Origin: Lucinisca nassula
Lineage: Eukaryota; Mollusca; Bivalvia; Lucinida; Lucinidae
DNA: 64,000 nucleotides
Direction of reading: 5' to 3'
Assembly: GCA_963580285.1 (NCBI GenBank)
Contig: OY757010.1
Location: forward strand, 66,052,406 to 66,116,405
Part shown: positions 1 to 9,029 of the stretch, piece by piece
Layout: every line of letters begins with the position of its first letter
How positions within the stretch are numbered: position 1 is the first letter of the stretch
The notes under the pieces: generated by a model
The model's database searches: none
What the model was told of the DNA's origin: nothing
What the model saw: the letters and a program-made list of their open reading frames with translations, nothing else
Translations under genes and position numbers: made by a program

Positions 1-60
1 AAATATGTATACCTCTGTAAAACTCAGATACATGTATCTCTATATAAACTGGGGTTTGCC

Positions 61-150
61 GGTGTGTTCTGCGGCATTCTGCGGCGTCTGATCTGGGCCT
101 GCACTGTTTGCCAACTACCCGTTTTGGGGTTTCTGGTACAAAATGGGCTA
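61..150. repeat. MITE family C fragment (right arm)
   Basis: The stretch holds the half-hairpin CTGATCTGGGCCTGCACTG followed by TTTGCCAACTACCCGTTTT and a GGTTTCTGGTACA end. Nearly the same sequence recurs at 43553-43627, where the left arm is also present. Family C begins TTAACCCATTTAGTACC at about 42973. Only the right part is present here. The preceding 60 bases (TATATAAACTGGGGTTTGCC) resemble the interior of the 40416-44554 element. Non-coding. Confidence 0.55.
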
Positions 151-179
151 AGATCGATGGAAGACATCACAGTTATTAA

Positions 180-580
180 CTTATTATACACCACTAAGAT
201 CCTAAGTATTGGGACAGATGGGCCCCCAGATCAGACTGCTCCTGATGGAACAGTCTGATCAGAGTCTACACTGTTTGCTATACCTTGTGTACTTATCCTT
301 GCTCGATCGATCATGAAATAAATATGTTAACCCTTGTCCTGCTGAGCCCGATTATGTCTTATCTTTCAAACAATGCAGATCCAGATCAGATGGCTTCTGA
401 AGCCACCTGATCAGGATCTTCATTGTTTGTCATTCAGCTCATGAATTTGTAGCAATAATTCGCAACAAGTAATCTGATTGGTTGATAATCAGTAGTGGGT
501 GTGGCATATATAAATATTCAGCAGGTCAAGGGTTAAGACTTTAGGTCCTCAAGGTGTCTGAATTTTTAGGATTTTGGGGA
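180..580. repeat. MITE family D copy, split by a family A MITE
   Basis: The left part (GATCCTAAGTATTGGGACAG, hairpin core at 224-280) and the right part (CAAGGTGTCTGAATTTTTAG at about 551-570) correspond to the two ends of the uninterrupted family D copy at 13347-13520. The gap between them is the family A MITE at 327-536. The core is a CAGATCAGACTG...CAGTCTGATCAG hairpin. No open reading frame of interest. Sequence from 580 to 703 shows nothing further that I can name. Confidence 0.55.
327..536. mobile_element. MITE family A (TTAA-flanked, piggyBac-like ends)
   Basis: A 210-bp palindromic element with ends TTAACCCTTGTCCTGCTG and AGCAGGTCAAGGGTTAA. The outer TTAA is plausibly the target duplication, so the element proper starts CCC, as in piggyBac-type elements. 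It contains the hairpin core CAATGCAGATCCAGATCAGA and its complement. Other copies lie at 704-7446 (interrupted), 8635-9007 and 9790-10000. It is inserted in a family D MITE. No coding capacity. Superfamily is inferred from ends and TTAA only. Confidence 0.7.
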
Positions 581-703
581 ATCAAACTGCATGTACAAAA
601 GATGACGGGGAAACCACATGGATAATGAATATGCAAATCAAAGTACTAATAACCGCTGGGAAATGGTCCTGAATGGGGACTCGTACTGTTTCTTTACGGT
701 ATT

Positions 704-840
704 TTAACCCTTATCCAGCTGTTCACGACAGCCCCTACCTTTGCAAACAGCGTAGATCCAGATCAGATGGCAGGTCTGCCATCTGATCTGGATCTTTACT
801 GTTTGACATTCAGTTTGTGAATTTGTAGGAATAAATTATA
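704..840. mobile_element. MITE family A, left half (interrupted copy)
   Basis: Starts TTAACCCTTATCCAGCTG and includes the GCAAACAGCGTAGATCCAGA core hairpin (739-806). It stops at ATAAATTATA (831-840), where the 6.5-kb TIR element begins. The remainder resumes at 7376-7446 (AAGTAATCTGATTGG to AAGGGTTAA). The intact copy at 9790-10000 shows the expected continuous order, which proves that 841-7367 is an insertion. Confidence 0.75.
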
Positions 841-848
841 GGCTGCGT

Positions 849-950
849 CTCCTGACAACCGGTTGTCAGGAGCATACTTGCTATGTAAAATGCTCCTGAC
901 AACCGGTTGTCAGGAGCATTTTTGATAGCAAAAATGCTCCTGACAACCAG
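849..950. repeat. Left TIR: stacked 26-bp palindromes
   Basis: The perfect palindrome CTCCTGACAACC/GGTTGTCAGGAG occurs at 849-872 and again at 891-918 (extended to GCTCCTGAC...GTCAGGAGC). A further half-copy in inverse order ends near 949. The spacer TTTTTGATAGCAAAAA is itself palindromic. The mirror image lies at 7252-7357. Such stacks can form cruciforms and could act as repeated transposase binding sites; that role is inference. Confidence 0.85.
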
Positions 951-1554
951 CAATATTTTTCCAATAAAAACCTGCTATATTATGCTAGATTTACATTATG
1001 TTCCCGGCGGCCACGACAATCACGTTTCAGGCCACCGTGGACAAAACGGTATAGACGTGAGACAACGCGGGGGGACGCGGTGGGCAAACGTGTCAGACCG
1101 TGATTGCCGTGGATGCCGGGCCAGATTTTTAAACTGTCAAAAAATTTGCCACGGCAGTCACGGTGTGGATGAGAAACCTAGTAAGCCGTAGTAAAACGGG
1201 GTGACCGCAACACAACGTGACAGTACGTAATAGGCCGTAACAAAACTTGGAGGCGATCCGTAGTGGGACGGGAAGCATGTGTATTCCCCGGCATCTCACG
1301 GTCCTTTCAAGTTTTGCCACGTTCTGCTGCGTTTTTTGCGCGTTTTGTCGCGGTTGCTACACGGTTGCTGCGCGTTTTGTGCCGTCTTTCCACGTTTTGT
1401 TACGTTTGTCACGGCAAGCGAGAGTGTATGGTAGCCGTTTCGTCGCGCGTTCAATCACGGCATGTCCCGGCATGTGACTGTTTACTGGCCCGGCGCGTTA
1501 CGGTGCGTTGCGTTCTACTACGGTCTGGCACGGCGAGCGCGGTATGGGAGAGAG

Positions 1555-1563
1555 TATATAAAA
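1555..1563 (+). promoter_or_regulatory. TATA box of the Harbinger accessory gene
   Basis: TATATAAAA lies about 110 bases before the first usable ATG (1672), at the edge of the GC-rich subterminal region. Initiation would be expected near 1585-1590. A matching TATA box faces the other way at 3208-3216 for the transposase gene. Confidence 0.6.
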
Positions 1564-1671
1564 GCCAGGCCCAGCAGGGGAGCTACATTCGAGTCTGAGC
1601 AAACGACGACTCATTACTGCGTCTACATTACGAAGAGAAAAGACCAAGTTGCGGAGAAAGAAGGCCAGATT

Positions 1672-2029
1672 ATGCCACCGAAGAAGCCAAGACGTACGAA
1701 GCCCCCCCCCCCCCCCCCCCCCCACCCCCCGTCCTGCGTTACGATTACCAGTAGAGGAGCAGCAACAGCCTGAAGATCCTCGCAGTTCACCACTACAAGT
1801 AGCGGTGCAGGAGCAGCCTGAAGATCCTCGCCGATCACCGCCGCCAGATGAAGAGGAGCGTGCTTCTGCTGCCAACCAGGTCCCTGAACTGGAACTTGAA
1901 CCTGAGGCCGAGGAAAATGAAGAAAACGCATCTGCAAGGAGGAGGGCAGCCCCACGGGTCTTAACCAACTTTACGGAGGCTAAGAAGGAGCTCATCATTG
2001 ATTTCCTCCAGCAGAATCCCATATCATAA
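1672..2029 (+). pseudogene. Harbinger accessory MADF/Myb-like protein, broken
   Basis: In PIF/Harbinger elements a second gene encodes a Myb/SANT or MADF-type DNA-binding protein that helps the nuclease enter the nucleus and bind DNA. Here translation from the ATG at 1672 gives MPPKKPRRTK, then runs into a pure C tract (1702-1723). The readable frame after the tract is a different one: an acidic, Pro/Glu-rich linker followed by TNFTEAKKELIIDFLQQNPI, which looks like the first helix of a MADF domain. It stops at 2027-2029 after only about 20 domain residues; MADF domains are usually about 80-90 residues. The 3' part appears lost in an internal deletion that also removed the end of the convergent transposase. 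Family assignment is by similarity of the helix pattern and by position. Confidence 0.6.
1702..1723 (+). repeat. C22 homopolymer inside Harbinger ORF
   Basis: Twenty-two consecutive C residues, then A and six more C. The accessory ORF changes frame here. The tract is either a real slippage expansion or a sequencing length error; the sequence alone cannot tell which. Confidence 0.95.
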
Positions 2030-2091
2030 AAATGTACTACAAATATTATGACAAGTATTTATGAAAAGACTGATGCAGTAACATAATGAGA

Positions 2092-3154
2092 CTAACCTGT
2101 GTCTGGTCCCTGCTCCAAAGTTCCAAGGAAGCATCTGAATCGCTTGGCCAGGAACCCGAACGCATTCTCCACCACACGTCTTCCACGGGAGATCCGGTAA
2201 TTGAAGATGAGGTTTTCTCTTGGCATCGCTCTTCTCCAATCAGGTAGCTTCTTAAGGCAAATGTACGTCCCCCAGGATGAAGTAAGAGATGTCCTGGTTT
2301 TGGTCATCGTTCGGCAGAGGGCATGGTGTTGGCAAACCTATCCGGGCTTCTTCGAGGAGTTCACTGAGCTCTGAGTCATTATAGATTTGGGCATCAGACG
2401 TGTCCCACTCCACCAACTTCAATCCATATGAAACGATACTGGGCTTCCACCAAGGTGAGAAGAGGGATACTGATAAAACCCTTGTAGTTGTGGTACAAGG
2501 AACCTGTGTTGGGTGGCTTGCTGATGGCAATATGCTTCCCGTCCAGGGCTCCCGCTGCATGAGGCACATCCCACTTGTCTTCAAACTCCTGGTCAAGTGC
2601 TCTCCACTCATCAGGCGTCACAGGAACGGCGAACACTTCATCCTTGTAGGCTTCCACCATGGCCTTGCACACTTCTGGCACCATATAGCAGATGGCTGTT
2701 TTACTGCACCGGAACGCATAGGAGAGTGACGAGTAATTGTCCCCAGTTGCCAGGTGTCTCAGAGTCACTGACAGCTTCAGTCCAGCTGGTAGGGCAGAGC
2801 GGAACTTCGTGTCTTGTCTCTCGATGGCTGGTGTTACTCTTTCCAAGATCTCGTCGAAGAGCTCTGGAGGCATCCTCAGATAATTCTGGAAGGCACTGAC
2901 ATCTTCGGTGCGGAGCTCTCTAGTGAGAAATGTTGAGTAGTGGCCCAGCTGCTGCCTTCTGTCTTCCGATAACCATTCGCGCACCCACATAGATCTTGGC
3001 CTTCTTGTCCGCCTTCTACGCCTTCTTCCTGCCTGCTGCAGTCTGGCTTTTCGCTCTGCAACTGCTGCTGGCCTTCTCCTTGCTGACGCAAAGACTGGAT
3101 GTATCCAGCCAGCAAACATACAAACACAAAATCTACTTCATCTTGGGCATTCAT
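2092..3154 (-). pseudogene. PIF/Harbinger transposase (HARBI1-like DDE nuclease), frameshifted
   Basis: The reading starts at the ATG at 3154 ([17 protein letters not shown]), changes frame near 3080, then reads through an Arg-rich segment ([11 protein letters not shown]), a helical N-terminal domain and the DDE_Tnp_4 nuclease core. Catalytic residues are recognisable: D in GALDGKH (codon 2541-2543), D in YFILGD (2267-2269) and E in VVENAFG (2167-2169). Two more single-base losses, near 2400 (after VGGVGH) and near 2263 (just after the second Asp), shift the frame. Total coding span is about 350 codons, normal for the family. The reading ends at GPDTG where CAG|GTTAGT (2099-2091 on the minus strand) looks like a splice donor. 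No downstream exon remains before the convergent gene at 2029, so the C-terminal HN motif region is missing. All three catalytic acids survive, suggesting recent decay or assembly error. Confidence 0.88.
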
Positions 3155-3207
3155 GATGTCTCGTCGAAGTCTCAGGATATACTGATTTCTATTGCTTGGG
3201 AGGCTTT

Positions 3208-3216
3208 CTTTTTATA
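3208..3216 (-). promoter_or_regulatory. TATA box of the Harbinger transposase gene
   Basis: TATAAAAAG on the minus strand, 54 bases upstream of the ATG at 3154, at the inner edge of the subterminal CACGTT/AACGTG-rich segment. Together with the TATA box at 1555-1563 it gives a symmetric, convergent two-promoter design. Confidence 0.6.
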
Positions 3217-3604
3217 CCGTGGGCACAAACGTGCTCCAAAGCTGCCCGGCGCCCACGTTTCATCCGTAGAAAGACTCGACAGAACGTGAAAAACGTGCCA
3301 GACCTTGATCAGAACGTGAGAAACGTGACGGACCCCATCAAAACGTGACGGGCCGAGAGGGAATGTACTGGCATCCGTGGTAGACCGCGGACCGAATCGT
3401 AGTACGCCTCTGAGCCTCCGGGACTCAGCATCCCCCGTCTTCACACGGCCTGTCACGGATACCGTGACTGACCGTGAGAAAACTTAGCAAGACCTAACAA
3501 AACTTGAATACTGAGAAAGAAATGGCCAAAATCCCACGGCGCACTACGTTTCTGGCAAACGGGGCTGCCGTGGCCGCCGGGAACATAATGTAAACCTAGC
3601 ATTA

Positions 3605-3840
3605 GCATTATTTTGGTTACTTAACCCAGTATTTTAAGTTTCTTGATACATGTTTAATATTTTTTGTCTTCTTTGGTATTTTAACATAACTACTGGATTG
3701 AAAAAAAAAAAAGAAATAACATATATGGTACTTGCATAATTTAATGTTTTATTTGTTACTGAAAATAAGTATCAAATAAATATAGGGTCAATTTTACTTG
3801 AGTCCTATGGAAAAAAACATGTCATAAATTCCCTTTTAGA
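3605..3840. repeat. Displaced inner part of the left TIR of the 841-7367 element
   Basis: After the Harbinger, ATTATTTTGGTTAC and TTCTTGATACATGTTTAAT continue the inverted match to 7129-7240 (ATTAAATGTGTATCAAGAA, GGTAACTAAAATAAT). This shows that the Harbinger interrupted a TIR of roughly 220 bp. From about 3690 to 3840 the sequence is AT-rich and I see nothing recognisable. Confidence 0.7.
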
Positions 3841-4300
3841 GAATATATATGGTTAAGGGGTGAGGATCTGAATGGTTTCTGTGATATATGGCTTCTAATG
3901 AAGTCAAGGGCTGGGGCATGGCCTGTTGCACCCCCAGGGCGGCATGCTGATGTGACTGATTGATTGCATCTTATCATCAGGAACAAGAATATATAGGGTT
4001 AAGGGGTGGGGCTATAAACAGTTTCTCAGGTATATGGTCTTTTGTGAAGTTGAGGGGTGCAGCATGGCCCGGGTAGGCCCTGGGTGACCCCTAGGTTGTT
4101 GTCACTGAATGAGTCTTATCGTAAGGAACAAGAATATATATGGTTTAGGGGTGGGGATCAGTAAGGTTTCTGGAATATTGGGCCTTTTATAAAGTGGAGT
4201 GGGGGGGGGGGGGGGGCATTCCCGGGGGACCCCCAGGTTGTGTCAGTGAATGCCACTTATCATAAGGGACAAGACTATATATGGTTTAGGGGTTGGGATA
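3841..4300. repeat. Tandem repeat, ~143-bp unit, 3+ copies
   Basis: GAATATATATGGTTAAGGGG-type starts recur at 3841, 3987, 4132 and 4273 (spacing 146, 145, 141). Each unit carries TTATCRTMAGGRACAAG near its end and a GGGG...CCCCCAGG centre. Units are diverged. A G16 run sits at 4201-4216. No coding signal. The stretch 4300-4560 is AT-rich and unassigned. Confidence 0.75.
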
Positions 4301-4689
4301 ATGTCTTAAGTTTTTTATTTTTATATTTTTTTTTCATCAACCAATAAAAAAGAGCAGTAGGCTTAAAATCATATGCTATACCCTGTTTATAGGGTAGTAG
4401 ATAGATCAGACAATAGATTGCCTAAGGAACTTTTTATGAAAGTATTGTCTAAATATCTGCAGAGGCTTGGCAGTAAATGCCATTTTTCAATTTTCCCCAA
4501 AATAAGTCTTTGGAAACTATAAGTTGCCATAGCAACCAATCTAATGAACCGATTTTCTTAAACAAGAGGGCCATCATGGCCCTGGATTGGATCGCTCACC
4601 TGATCCATAGTGTAACAAGTGGGTCCCAGGGAGGGCTATTACTGATCCCAGGGCTATAATGTGCATAATGTTGAGGGAGGTCAAAAAAG

Positions 4690-5720
4690 GTGAAGCTTCA
4701 TACCAAATATCAACAAAGGCTATAATTTGAACAATCTTGGTAAAGATCTACTAGATGAAGCTACATGTACACACCAAATATCAAAGACCTGGACCTTGCA
4801 GTTTCAGAGAAGGTTTTTTAAAGATATTCCCTACATAAGCCTATGTAAAACCAATGGCCCTGGAGCGGGGGCATTTTTTTTTGGCCCCAGGGCTATAATT
4901 TAAACGATCTTGATAGAGGTCCACTAGATGAAGCTTCACACTAAACATCAAAGACCTGGGTCTTGCTATTTGAGAGAAGAAGATTTTCAAAGATTATCTC
5001 TATTATAAGTCTACGTAAAACCAAAGTGCCCCGGGCGGGGGCATTTGTGGCCCGAGGCCTATAATTTGAACAATCTTGGTAGAGTAGATGAAGCTCGATA
5101 CCAAATATCAAAGACATGGGCCTTGCAGTTTCAGAGAAGAAGATTTTTAAAGATTACCCTATATAAGTCTATGTAAAACCAAAGGGTCTCAGGGCATTTT
5201 TTGGCCCCGGGGCTATAATTTGAACAATCTTGGTATAGGTCCACTAGATAGAATTTCACACCAAATATCAAAGACCTAGGCCTTGTGGTTTCACAGAAGA
5301 AGATTTTTAAAGATTTTCCCAATATAAGCCCATGTAAAACCAAAGGACCCCAGGGCAGGGGCATTTTTGGTCCAGCACTATAATTTGAACAATCTTGGTA
5401 GGGGTCCACTAGATGAAGCTTCATACCAAATATCAAAAACCTGGGCCTTGAGGTTTCAGAGAAGATTTTTAAAGATTTTCCCTGTATAAGCCCATGTGAA
5501 ACCAAAGGGCTCTGGGGCAGGGGCATTTTTGGTTTCAGGGCTATAATTTGATGAATCTTGGAAGGGGTCCACCAGATGAAGCTTCATAACAAATATCAAA
5601 GAACTGGGCCTTGGGGTTTCAGAGAAGAAGATTTTTAAAGATTTTCCCTATATAATCCTATGTAAAACCAAAGGAACCCGGGGCAGGGGCATTTTTGGTC
5701 CCAGCATTGTGGTTTCAGAG
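4690..5720. repeat. 166-bp-type core tandem repeat in element I
   Basis: ACAATCTTGG recurs at about 4731, 5070, 5224, 5391 and 5553 with diverged copies between, and each unit includes GATGAAGCTTCATACCAAAT and GGGGCATTTTTGG. The same unit, much more homogeneous, forms the 21590-23905 array. Open frames read through this array (for example 5131-5526 minus) are repeat artefacts. Confidence 0.8.
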
Positions 5721-5819
5721 AAGAAGATTTTTTCGGACCTTTACCTATCACCACAGCAAATTTTAACTAAATCATCATATGGTTTGGAAAGTATGAGCTC
5801 TTTAAAACTTTTAAAATTA

Positions 5820-6340
5820 AAAATTTCTGTGACCTTGACCTTTAGGTCATGGGCATGGGGGTTGGGGGTATAGCTAAATACGATTTTCTACCAGCCAAAC
5901 ATGAACCAAATCAATCATAAAAGGTCAGTTTCTACCTGGTGCAAATACCTTAACCTGAGTCTTTAACATTAAAATTTCAGAGTTTGTGGCCTTGACCTTG
6001 AGGTCATAAGTATGGGTGGGATTATTGCTGAATAAAACTTTGGACCTGTATCTATCATTATACTAAATATGAACCAAAGCCATCAAATGGTTTGGAAGAT
6101 ATGAGTTCTTAAGTACAAATACCTTAACCTGAGACTTTAACATTAAAAAATTCTAAGTCCTTGACCTTAACCTGAGGTCGTCGGCATAGGTGGGGGTACT
6201 GCTGAATAAAACTTTGGACCTATATCTACCATTATACCAAACATGAAGCAAATCCAACACATGGTTTGGAAAATATGAGTTGCCTCATGCGCAGCACACA
6301 TCGTCTCATGGTTGTTAATATTTCTGCCGAGTAATTTTAA
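5820..6340. repeat. Second core repeat type (GACCTTGAGGTCAT), ~165 bp
   Basis: Units carry GTGACCTTGACCTTTAGGTCA, CTGAATAAAACTTTGGACCT and ATATGAGTT in fixed order, three times. The same repeat forms the core of element IV (37453-38830). Its presence here beside the 166-bp type shows core exchange between element families. Non-coding. Confidence 0.7.
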
Positions 6341-6356
6341 AATCCATCTGAAAATA

Positions 6357-6683
6357 CCGTATTCGCCCTAATTACCGCGCCGTGCGCTTAGTATTTTTTT
6401 TTTAAATCGTGTCAAAAATCACAGTGAATAATCTACCTAATTAGCGCACACTCGATGCGAAAACAATAGCTTCCGAGATGATGCATACTGATATTTAATG
6501 GGGCGGAAAAGGATATTAAAGCATTGCCTTCACTGTTGAAGAAATAACGGTAAGTTTTTATAGATTTACTTTGAGAGCTTCCATGGGGAGGTTACTGTAA
6601 AGAGTGCGCTTATGCATTTCCTTTTCAAAAATAGCTTTGGTGTGCGCTTATAGGAGCATGTGCGGTAATTAGGGCGAATACGG
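6357..6683. mobile_element. TA-flanked MITE (Tc1/mariner-like), 327 bp
   Basis: The ends are exact inverted repeats: CCGTATTCGCCCTAATTACC on the left and its complement on the right. TA flanks both sides (6355-6356 and 6684-6685). Removing it leaves GAAAATAAGAAAGTTATTGA, which matches uninterrupted relatives near 31115-31135. It therefore inserted into element I at a TA dinucleotide. No ORF. The superfamily is inferred from the TA duplication. Confidence 0.85.
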
Positions 6684-7128
6684 TAAGAAAGTTATTGAAT
6701 TTGACCGGACAGGATTTGCCCATACATACATACCGACAAACTTCCAAGGGAGATAATTCAAAAACTATAAATGCAAGAGTTATAATAGTTCATGCACCTT
6801 GCACATCGTCTAATATTGATTATTATTTATATGCAATTTCGTGAAGATAGCTGAACGGTTTTCAAGTTATAGAGCGGGCACGAATGTGTGACAGACGGAC
6901 AGACAGACGCCCGGGGGAAAAACAATATGTCTCTCCGAAAAAAAAAATTCGGGGAAACATAGTTGGGGCTAAATCGGCTAAGTGGCTTCAGAGGAGATGT
7001 GGTTTGAAAGTTTTGACGCCAGATGACGACATACGACGACGTATGACAGATGACGGACAACCGCCTATCCTATAAGTTGCCCCGGAGCCTTCGGCTCTGG
7101 TGAGCTAAAAGTCTGAATAAAAATTACA

Positions 7129-7367
7129 TGAATTAAGTTCATTTGAATACTAAAAAGTGACAAAAAAGCATTAAATGTGTATCAAGAACCATAAGATACT
7201 AAAAAGGTAACTAAAATAATACAAATATTATAGGTTTTTATTGGAAAAATATTGCTGGTTGTCAGGAGCATTTTTGCTATCAAAAATGCTCCTGACAACC
7301 GGTTGTCAGGAGCATTTTATATAGCATAAATTCTCCTGACAACCGGTTGTCAGGAGACACTTCCTAA
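7129..7367. repeat. Right TIR of the 841-7367 element
   Basis: Mirror image of the left TIR. The perfect GCTCCTGACAACCGGTTGTC-type palindromes (two full and one half) are at 7252-7357, preceded by ATTGGAAAAATATTGCTGG. It ends GGAGACACTTCCTAA before the flanking AAATTATA. Confidence 0.85.
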
Positions 7368-7375
7368 AAATTATA

Positions 7376-7446
7376 TAAAGTAATCTGATTGGTTCAAAGT
7401 CAGAAAGGGGTGTGGCTAAATCAATTGTTCAGCAAGATAAGGGTTA
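7376..7446. mobile_element. MITE family A, right half (interrupted copy)
   Basis: AAGTAATCTGATTGGTTCAA through AGCAAGATAAGGGTTAA is the right half of the copy that begins at 704. The stretch 7447-7620 has a partial hairpin-core arm (CCTGATCTGGGTCTGTATAA, 7489-7508) and is otherwise unassigned. Confidence 0.75.
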
Positions 7447-7624
7447 AGCATACAGTGTATACCCTGATTTAATGTCACATTCTGGGATACCTGATCTGGG
7501 TCTGTATAAAGCAGGTAAGCCCAGTCAACTTTCTTTACACAGCAATGATTACAGAGGGACAAGATAGCATCACTATAATTAACCGATACCTGGATTTTGT
7601 ACATGGTCAGTGATAGTCACAGGA

Positions 7625-7822
7625 ACAATTAACCAGTACAGTGCACATACTTTCGCCAGAAACTGACAACTGCCCTTCTTGAATCAGTGGAAAGGAGAGA
7701 ATGACCGTAGAAAAGATTTCATGATCGTTCTCCAGGAAAGAATGTTGCCGACCCCGGCAGGTATCAAACCCGGGTCCTGATCACCAGTCAGACGCGCGTC
7801 TGACTGAGCTACCGAGGCCAAC
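7625..7822 (-). mobile_element. tRNA-headed SINE, family S2
   Basis: On the minus strand the head (7822-7745) reads like a tRNA: A-box TAGCTCAGTCAGACGCG and B-box GGGTTTGATACC. It is followed by a body with TTCTTTCC and CAGAAACTGACA motifs. Relatives are at 58883-59093 (plus, 5'-truncated) and 59600-59750 (minus). It is not a functional tRNA gene: the head is fused to a repeated non-tRNA body. Confidence 0.7.
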
Positions 7823-8056
7823 TGTTAGTATCTTTGGGATGATACTGCTATACAACTGACACCAAAAGTCAACACCCTGCCACTTCCATTGAATCGATAT
7901 ACACAAATATAAAGTGAAAGTACAGAAAAAGGGTTGGATACACTAATCCATATCCGGTCACTCCAATCTTTCCAAACACAATGACGCAAATATTCTAAAA
8001 CTGAAAAATTTGCTCTCATAGCTGCCATTGATGAAGGGGTTCAACTACAGGTATTG

Positions 8057-8226
8057 TTCACCTTATTTGCATTATCTGCTGGTTCCTAGTCTGAAGGTTA
8101 TCAGAGTTGGAAAAACAGGTAACCAGACCCCCCTGACCTTGAAAGGTCAGGGTGGTCTTGTTACCTGTTTTTCCAATATTGACAATGTGCAAGCTGGGAG
8201 TCAGCAAATAATGCAAATATGGTGAA
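8057..8226. mobile_element. Palindromic MITE, 170 bp (3-bp duplication)
   Basis: Ends TTCACCTTATTTGCATTATC and its complement (8203-8226). A strong inner hairpin, GTTGGAAAAACAGGTAAC...GTTACCTGTTTTTCCAAT, encloses CCTGACCTTGAAAGGTCAGG. TTG flanks both sides, which would fit a PIF/Harbinger-type 3-bp duplication. No ORF of significance. Confidence 0.65.
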
Positions 8227-8265
8227 TTGCAAACAAATATGGTGTAATAATCTTCTATGTAAATT

Positions 8266-8507
8266 CCTTAAGACGCTGAAAGAACTACATCTGAAAATGT
8301 TGTCTGCTTAAGTCGTCTGCTGAAATCTTTTGCAAACTTTTTAAAAATATTTTTACAAACGGGCCAACAGTATGGGCCCAGATCAGACTGCTCCTACAGG
8401 AGCAGTCTGATCTGGGTCCACACAGTTTGCAAAAAATGACTTTTATTAGGTAACCAGCAGAGGGCAAAGCGGACGACAATTGTCGTGATTGGCATTTAAT
8501 GGGCTAA
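8266..8507. mobile_element. MITE family B
   Basis: Ends CCTTAAGACGCTGAAAGAAC and ATTGGCATTTAATGGGCTAA. Inner inverted segments are GTCGTCTGCTGAA and GCGGACGACAATTGTCGTG. The centre is the shared hairpin core CAGATCAGACTGCTCC/GGAGCAGTCTGATCTGG flanked by GCAAA...TTTGC. Other copies are at 8694-8869, 10091-10310 and 32575-32908 (the last with TTAACCC ends). Confidence 0.7.
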
Positions 8508-8634
8508 AAGCTATAAAAGCTAAGCTGCTACTAATGCTTTGAAGCTGTTCCACAGAAACGTTCCTGCATAGCAGTTGTAAACCTTCCTTTTCAAAATGAC
8601 AATGCACTTATTCATTTGTAAGTTTTAACCCTTA

Positions 8635-9007
8635 TCCTGCTGAATAAATTTGTTTAGCCATACCCATTTCTGGCTATCCATCAATCAAATTACTTAACAC
8701 TTAAGATGCCAATCACGATACTTGTAGTCTGTTTTGTTGTCTGCTGGTTACTTTAAAAGTCCTTTTTGCAAACAGTGTGGATCCAAATCAGACTGCTCCT
8801 CAAAAATATTTTTAAAAGGTTTGCAAGAAGATTCATCAGACAACATAAGCAGACGACATTTTCAGATGTTTTTTTTTTTTTTTTTTTTGGAGTCTCATTC
8901 AATTCACAAACTGAATGTCAGTGTAGATTCTGATCAGATGTCCTCTTATCAGGATCTACACTGTTTGCAAAGCTAGGGGTTGTCGTGTTCAGCAGGATAA
9001 GGGTTAA
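8635..9007. mobile_element. MITE family A containing a nested family B MITE
   Basis: Outer ends TTAACCCTTATCCTGCTGAA and GCAGGATAAGGGTTAA. The interior from about 8694 (TTAACACTTAAGATGCCAATCA) to 8869 (ACGACATTTTCAGATG) is a family B MITE. A T20-rich run (8871-8888) follows it. The family A hairpin core resumes at about 8925-8972. Confidence 0.7.
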
Positions 9008-9029
9008 ATATCACAGAGGGCCATGAGAA

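Larger units (their letters stand above)
983..3601. mobile_element. PIF/Harbinger transposon, complete ends, 2619 bp
   Basis: Both termini are visible: TGCTAGATTTACATTATGTT on the left and its near-perfect reverse complement (ending AATGTAAACCTAGCA) on the right, extending through CCCGGCGGCCACG. A 3-bp TTA duplication flanks it (980-982 and 3602-3604), as expected for PIF/Harbinger. It carries the two genes typical of the superfamily, facing each other: a DDE nuclease on the minus strand and a small MADF/Myb-like protein on the plus strand. Subterminal DNA at both ends is rich in short CACGG/CCGTG and AACGTG motifs. It is inserted in the left TIR of the 841-7367 element. Both genes are frameshifted and truncated, so this copy is non-autonomous. 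Confidence 0.93.
4561..7109. mobile_element. Helitron-like non-autonomous element I (tandem-cored)
   Basis: It opens AACAAGAGGGCCATCATGGC with a short GGGCC/GGCCC hairpin and CGCTCACCTGATCC. It has a core of tandem repeats and an ACAGACGGACAGACAGAC microsatellite. It closes with a GGAGCCTTCGGCTC hairpin and GGTGAGCTAAA. Element II (21523-24173) has the same ends and design. Hairpin ends with internal arrays and no TIR resemble Helentron-associated elements of molluscs; this class call is inference. The core is composite: 166-bp type repeats to about 5720, then a second repeat type (ACCTTGACCTTGAGGTCAT) to about 6300. No Rep/helicase is present. Confidence 0.6.
841..7367. mobile_element. Transposase-less TIR element with palindromic TIRs
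   Basis: Long inverted repeats flank this segment: about 849-982 plus 3605-3690 on the left (the Harbinger lies between these two pieces) and about 7129-7358 on the right. An 8-bp AAATTATA flanks both sides (833-840 and 7368-7375); with one mismatch the duplication could be 10 bp. The insertion splits a family A MITE. Without the nested Harbinger (2.6 kb) it is about 3.9 kb, most of which is a Helitron-like element and a 143-bp tandem array. I see no transposase that belongs to it. Duplication size and long TIRs hint at a Mutator-like or hAT-like element; the superfamily is unresolved. Confidence 0.7.

Noticed and set aside
1498..2022. Minus-strand ORF of 174 codons (and the 2400-2899 and 2996-3289 plus ORFs)
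   Set aside because: Antisense shadows of the Harbinger genes; composition (poly-Gly/Ser opposite poly-Pro) and lack of motifs argue against coding.
5131..5526. 131-codon minus ORF
   Set aside because: Falls in the tandem core of element I; peptide repeats follow the 166-bp period.
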